A DNA stretch of 64,000 nt, from the NCBI GenBank assembly GCA_003249035.1, contig QBMK01000005.1, positions 76,308-140,307 on the forward strand. Direction: 5' to 3'. The translations under genes were made by a program, and so were the position numbers. Source of the DNA: Pseudanabaena sp. Its GTDB lineage: Bacteria; Cyanobacteriota; Cyanobacteriia; Pseudanabaenales; Pseudanabaenaceae. The notes under the pieces were generated by a model. That model was given only the letters and a program-made list of their open reading frames with translations, made no database searches and was not told the origin of the DNA. Positions 62,794 through 64,000 of this stretch are shown one piece after another (position 1 is the first letter of the stretch; each line of letters opens with the position of its first letter).

Positions 62794-63285
62794 CTAAGCC
62801 TCTAAGCTGAAATGCTCTCTCAGTTTAGCTTCTTCCTCATTGGACAAATTTGACTGAATCAGATCGGCAGTAATCCCTCCAAGAGACTCTTTTACTTTGT
62901 CAAGAGTTACGTCACCAGTAAATAAAAAGAGCGCCGATGTTCCTTCTGTCACCTTGCCCTTGACATCATTAATAAAGTTGTCATCAATACCATAATCACG
63001 CATAGAGCCGCCTAAGGCTCCCGTAGTTGCGCCAACAGCTATGCCAAAGATGGGACAGAAAAAGATTAGACCAAAGAGTAATCCCCAGAATGCACCATCC
63101 AAAGCTCCCAGACCAACTAAATTGATAGCCTGTTTCGTTTTAGGCTTCTTTTTGCCTTCAGCCCAAGAGACTGTTGCGGCATCTTTGATTTCGATGATAC
63201 GCTCTTTTTGTAAGTGGGCTAATTTAGTCAATGCTTCTTCGGCTCCTTCTGCGGAGTTGAATTTCCAAACGGTTAGCGTTGCCAT
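62794..63285 (-). CDS. DUF1269 family protein
   Basis: 163 aa. It matches DUF1269: an N-terminal TVWKFNSAEGAEEALTKLAHLQKE strand-helix, KDAATVSWAEGKKKPKTKQ, a Gly-rich membrane-like hairpin (LGALDGAFWGLLFGLIFFCPIFGIAVGATTGALGG) and a helical C-terminus. Function unknown. AAAGG upstream of the ATG. Its transcript could read into the SLC13 remnant and porin unless the palindrome stops it. Confidence 0.85.
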   Translation of the reverse strand: MATLTVWKFNSAEGAEEALTKLAHLQKERIIEIKDAATVSWAEGKKKPKTKQAINLVGLGALDGAFWGLLFGLIFFCPIFGIAVGATTGALGGSMRDYGIDDNFINDVKGKVTEGTSALFLFTGDVTLDKVKESLGGITADLIQSNLSNEEEAKLREHFSLEA

Positions 63286-63412
63286 GATTCGATGGTTTTC
63301 CTTTAGTTTTCAAAAGCCTTCATCAGTTTATGATGAATTTGCCTAAAAAATCATAAATAATAACGCGATGTGCAACTAAAGAAATAACAAAAAAACTCAC
63401 AGCCAAGAGTGT

Positions 63413-63420
63413 TATAAAAT
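63413..63420 (+). promoter_or_regulatory. Possible -10 element for cyanophycinase
   Basis: TATAAAAT-like octamer (TATAAAAT read as ttataaaat) about 160 bases before the cyanophycinase ATG; no clear -35 was seen. Confidence 0.25.
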
Positions 63421-63441
63421 AGAACTAACGTCATTCTCAAA

Positions 63442-63588
63442 ATGCGCGATCGTGGCATGGAAGTTTTAGAACCGCACGATCTACTGACTGAAACCCTAGC
63501 GATGCCATCTGGGAAAAAATTGATACTCGACCCAAACACCAGATATTCACAGACAAAACCTACTGGGAGCAATAACTATGAATGCTGA
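63442..63588 (+). CDS. Candidate 48-aa small ORF upstream of cyanophycinase
   Basis: MRDRGMEVLEPHDLLTETLA... with protein-like composition, ending 11 bases inside the cyanophycinase gene. It is below the ORF-track cut. It could be a leader peptide or the remnant of a neighbouring gene; the family is not recognised. Confidence 0.3.
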   Translation: MRDRGMEVLEPHDLLTETLAMPSGKKLILDPNTRYSQTKPTGSNNYEC

Positions 63589-64000
63589 ACAAAAGCGAGG
63601 TCCTCTGGTCATCATCGGTGGAGCAGAAGATAAGAAGGGCGATTGCGTCGTCTTGAGAGAATTTGTCCGCGCGTCTGGGGGCGTGAAAGCTCACATCGTC
63701 GTAATGACTGCTGCTACGAGCTACCCCAAAGAAGTAGGGGATGAATACACCCTAGTTTTTGAGAGATTAGGGGCAGGGTCGGTGCAGGTAGTACATACTG
63801 AAAGCCGCTTTGATTCTGAACGGGAAGAATCCCTAGGCATTATTAAACAGGCGACAGGCATCTTCTTTACGGGAGGCGACCAATTGCGGATTGTAGACTT
63901 CATCAAGGGAACTCCGTTGGACGAAGCCATTCACCAAAGGCATCAAATGGGAGCAGTAATTGGTGGGACTAGCGCCGGGGCTGCCATGATGCCCTCTGAG
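63578..64000 (+). CDS. cphB: Cyanophycinase, N-terminal part (runs off the window)
   Basis: 141 codons are visible from the ATG at 63578 (GGGAGC upstream). VIIGGAEDKKGDC, FFTGGDQLRI and the nucleophile elbow GGTSAGAA are the S51-type cyanophycinase motifs. The enzyme cleaves the Arg-Asp polymer cyanophycin to beta-Asp-Arg dipeptides, releasing stored nitrogen. The C-terminal half lies past the window edge. No cyanophycin synthetase gene is visible inside the window. Confidence 0.93.
   Translation, partial: MNAEQKRGPLVIIGGAEDKKGDCVVLREFVRASGGVKAHIVVMTAATSYPKEVGDEYTLVFERLGAGSVQVVHTESRFDSEREESLGIIKQATGIFFTGGDQLRIVDFIKGTPLDEAIHQRHQMGAVIGGTSAGAAMMPSE

Overview
The window looks like a piece of a cyanobacterial chromosome. 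It carries NdhO, Ycf34, a high-light-inducible protein, an SLH-OprB porin, cyanophycinase, a DUF92 (VTE6-type) prenyl-phosphate kinase candidate and several cyanobacteria-restricted DUF families (DUF1400, DUF1822, DUF3288, DUF3318). The HIP1-type octamer GCGATCGC is common throughout. The gene content and the very dense intergenic palindromes suggest a Pseudanabaena-like filamentous lineage, but that is inference; no rRNA or tRNA gene was seen that would settle it.

Layout. 0-8.2 kb is a signalling and sensing locus: a PspA/IM30-like coiled-coil protein, a membrane-anchored TPR plus periplasmic-binding-protein (PBP) fusion, a dicarboxylate/amino-acid:cation symporter, a sigma-70-like protein, a DUF1822 protein, and a CHAT protease-like domain fused to the same TM-TPR-PBP module. 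This is the best candidate for an undescribed system: a caspase-like domain apparently wired to an outward-facing small-molecule receptor. 8.2-11 kb holds devB-devC exporter genes without devA. 11-29.7 kb is mostly housekeeping: dCMP deaminase, a TetR regulator whose reading frame runs into a transposase zinc ribbon, a Rieske oxygenase, a DUF1361-CHAD-S9 peptidase operon, DUF92, enolase, a GT4 glycosyltransferase, GIY-YIG, a tRNA-dihydrouridine synthase overlapping a phytase-like esterase, SurE, NdhO and Ycf34. 29.7-32.4 kb is a Mn/Zn-type ABC importer (mntCAB-like) behind a striking inverted-repeat promoter. 32.6-46.6 kb is rich in envelope proteins: pentapeptide protein, DUF4239, two beta-barrel candidates, two DUF1400 alpha/beta hydrolases, two paralogous small secreted proteins, and a CPBP protease with a very long N-terminal part. 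46.9-50.8 kb holds small photosynthesis or stress genes (HLIP, SDR, HhoA-type protease). 51-64 kb holds an SbmA/YddA-type ABC exporter, a two-component system, a GH13 enzyme, a NapH-like/HEAT/cNMP-binding fusion, an iron-uptake-type porin behind an SLC13 transporter remnant, DUF1269, and the start of cyanophycinase.

Repeats are the second major theme. Three classes of small palindromic DNA lie between genes. Family A (four copies, about 100 bp) has TAAGTA...TACTTA ends and a long hairpin with compensatory base changes. Family B (four copies, about 102 bp) has ATACCAA...TTGGTAT ends and two hairpins around a conserved centre. Family C comprises more than twenty long, near-perfect single palindromes with shared, shuffled stem blocks. 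Several copies abut or supply stop codons, and one splits a response regulator/histidine kinase pair. No CRISPR array, complete insertion sequence, tRNA, rRNA or replication origin was recognised.
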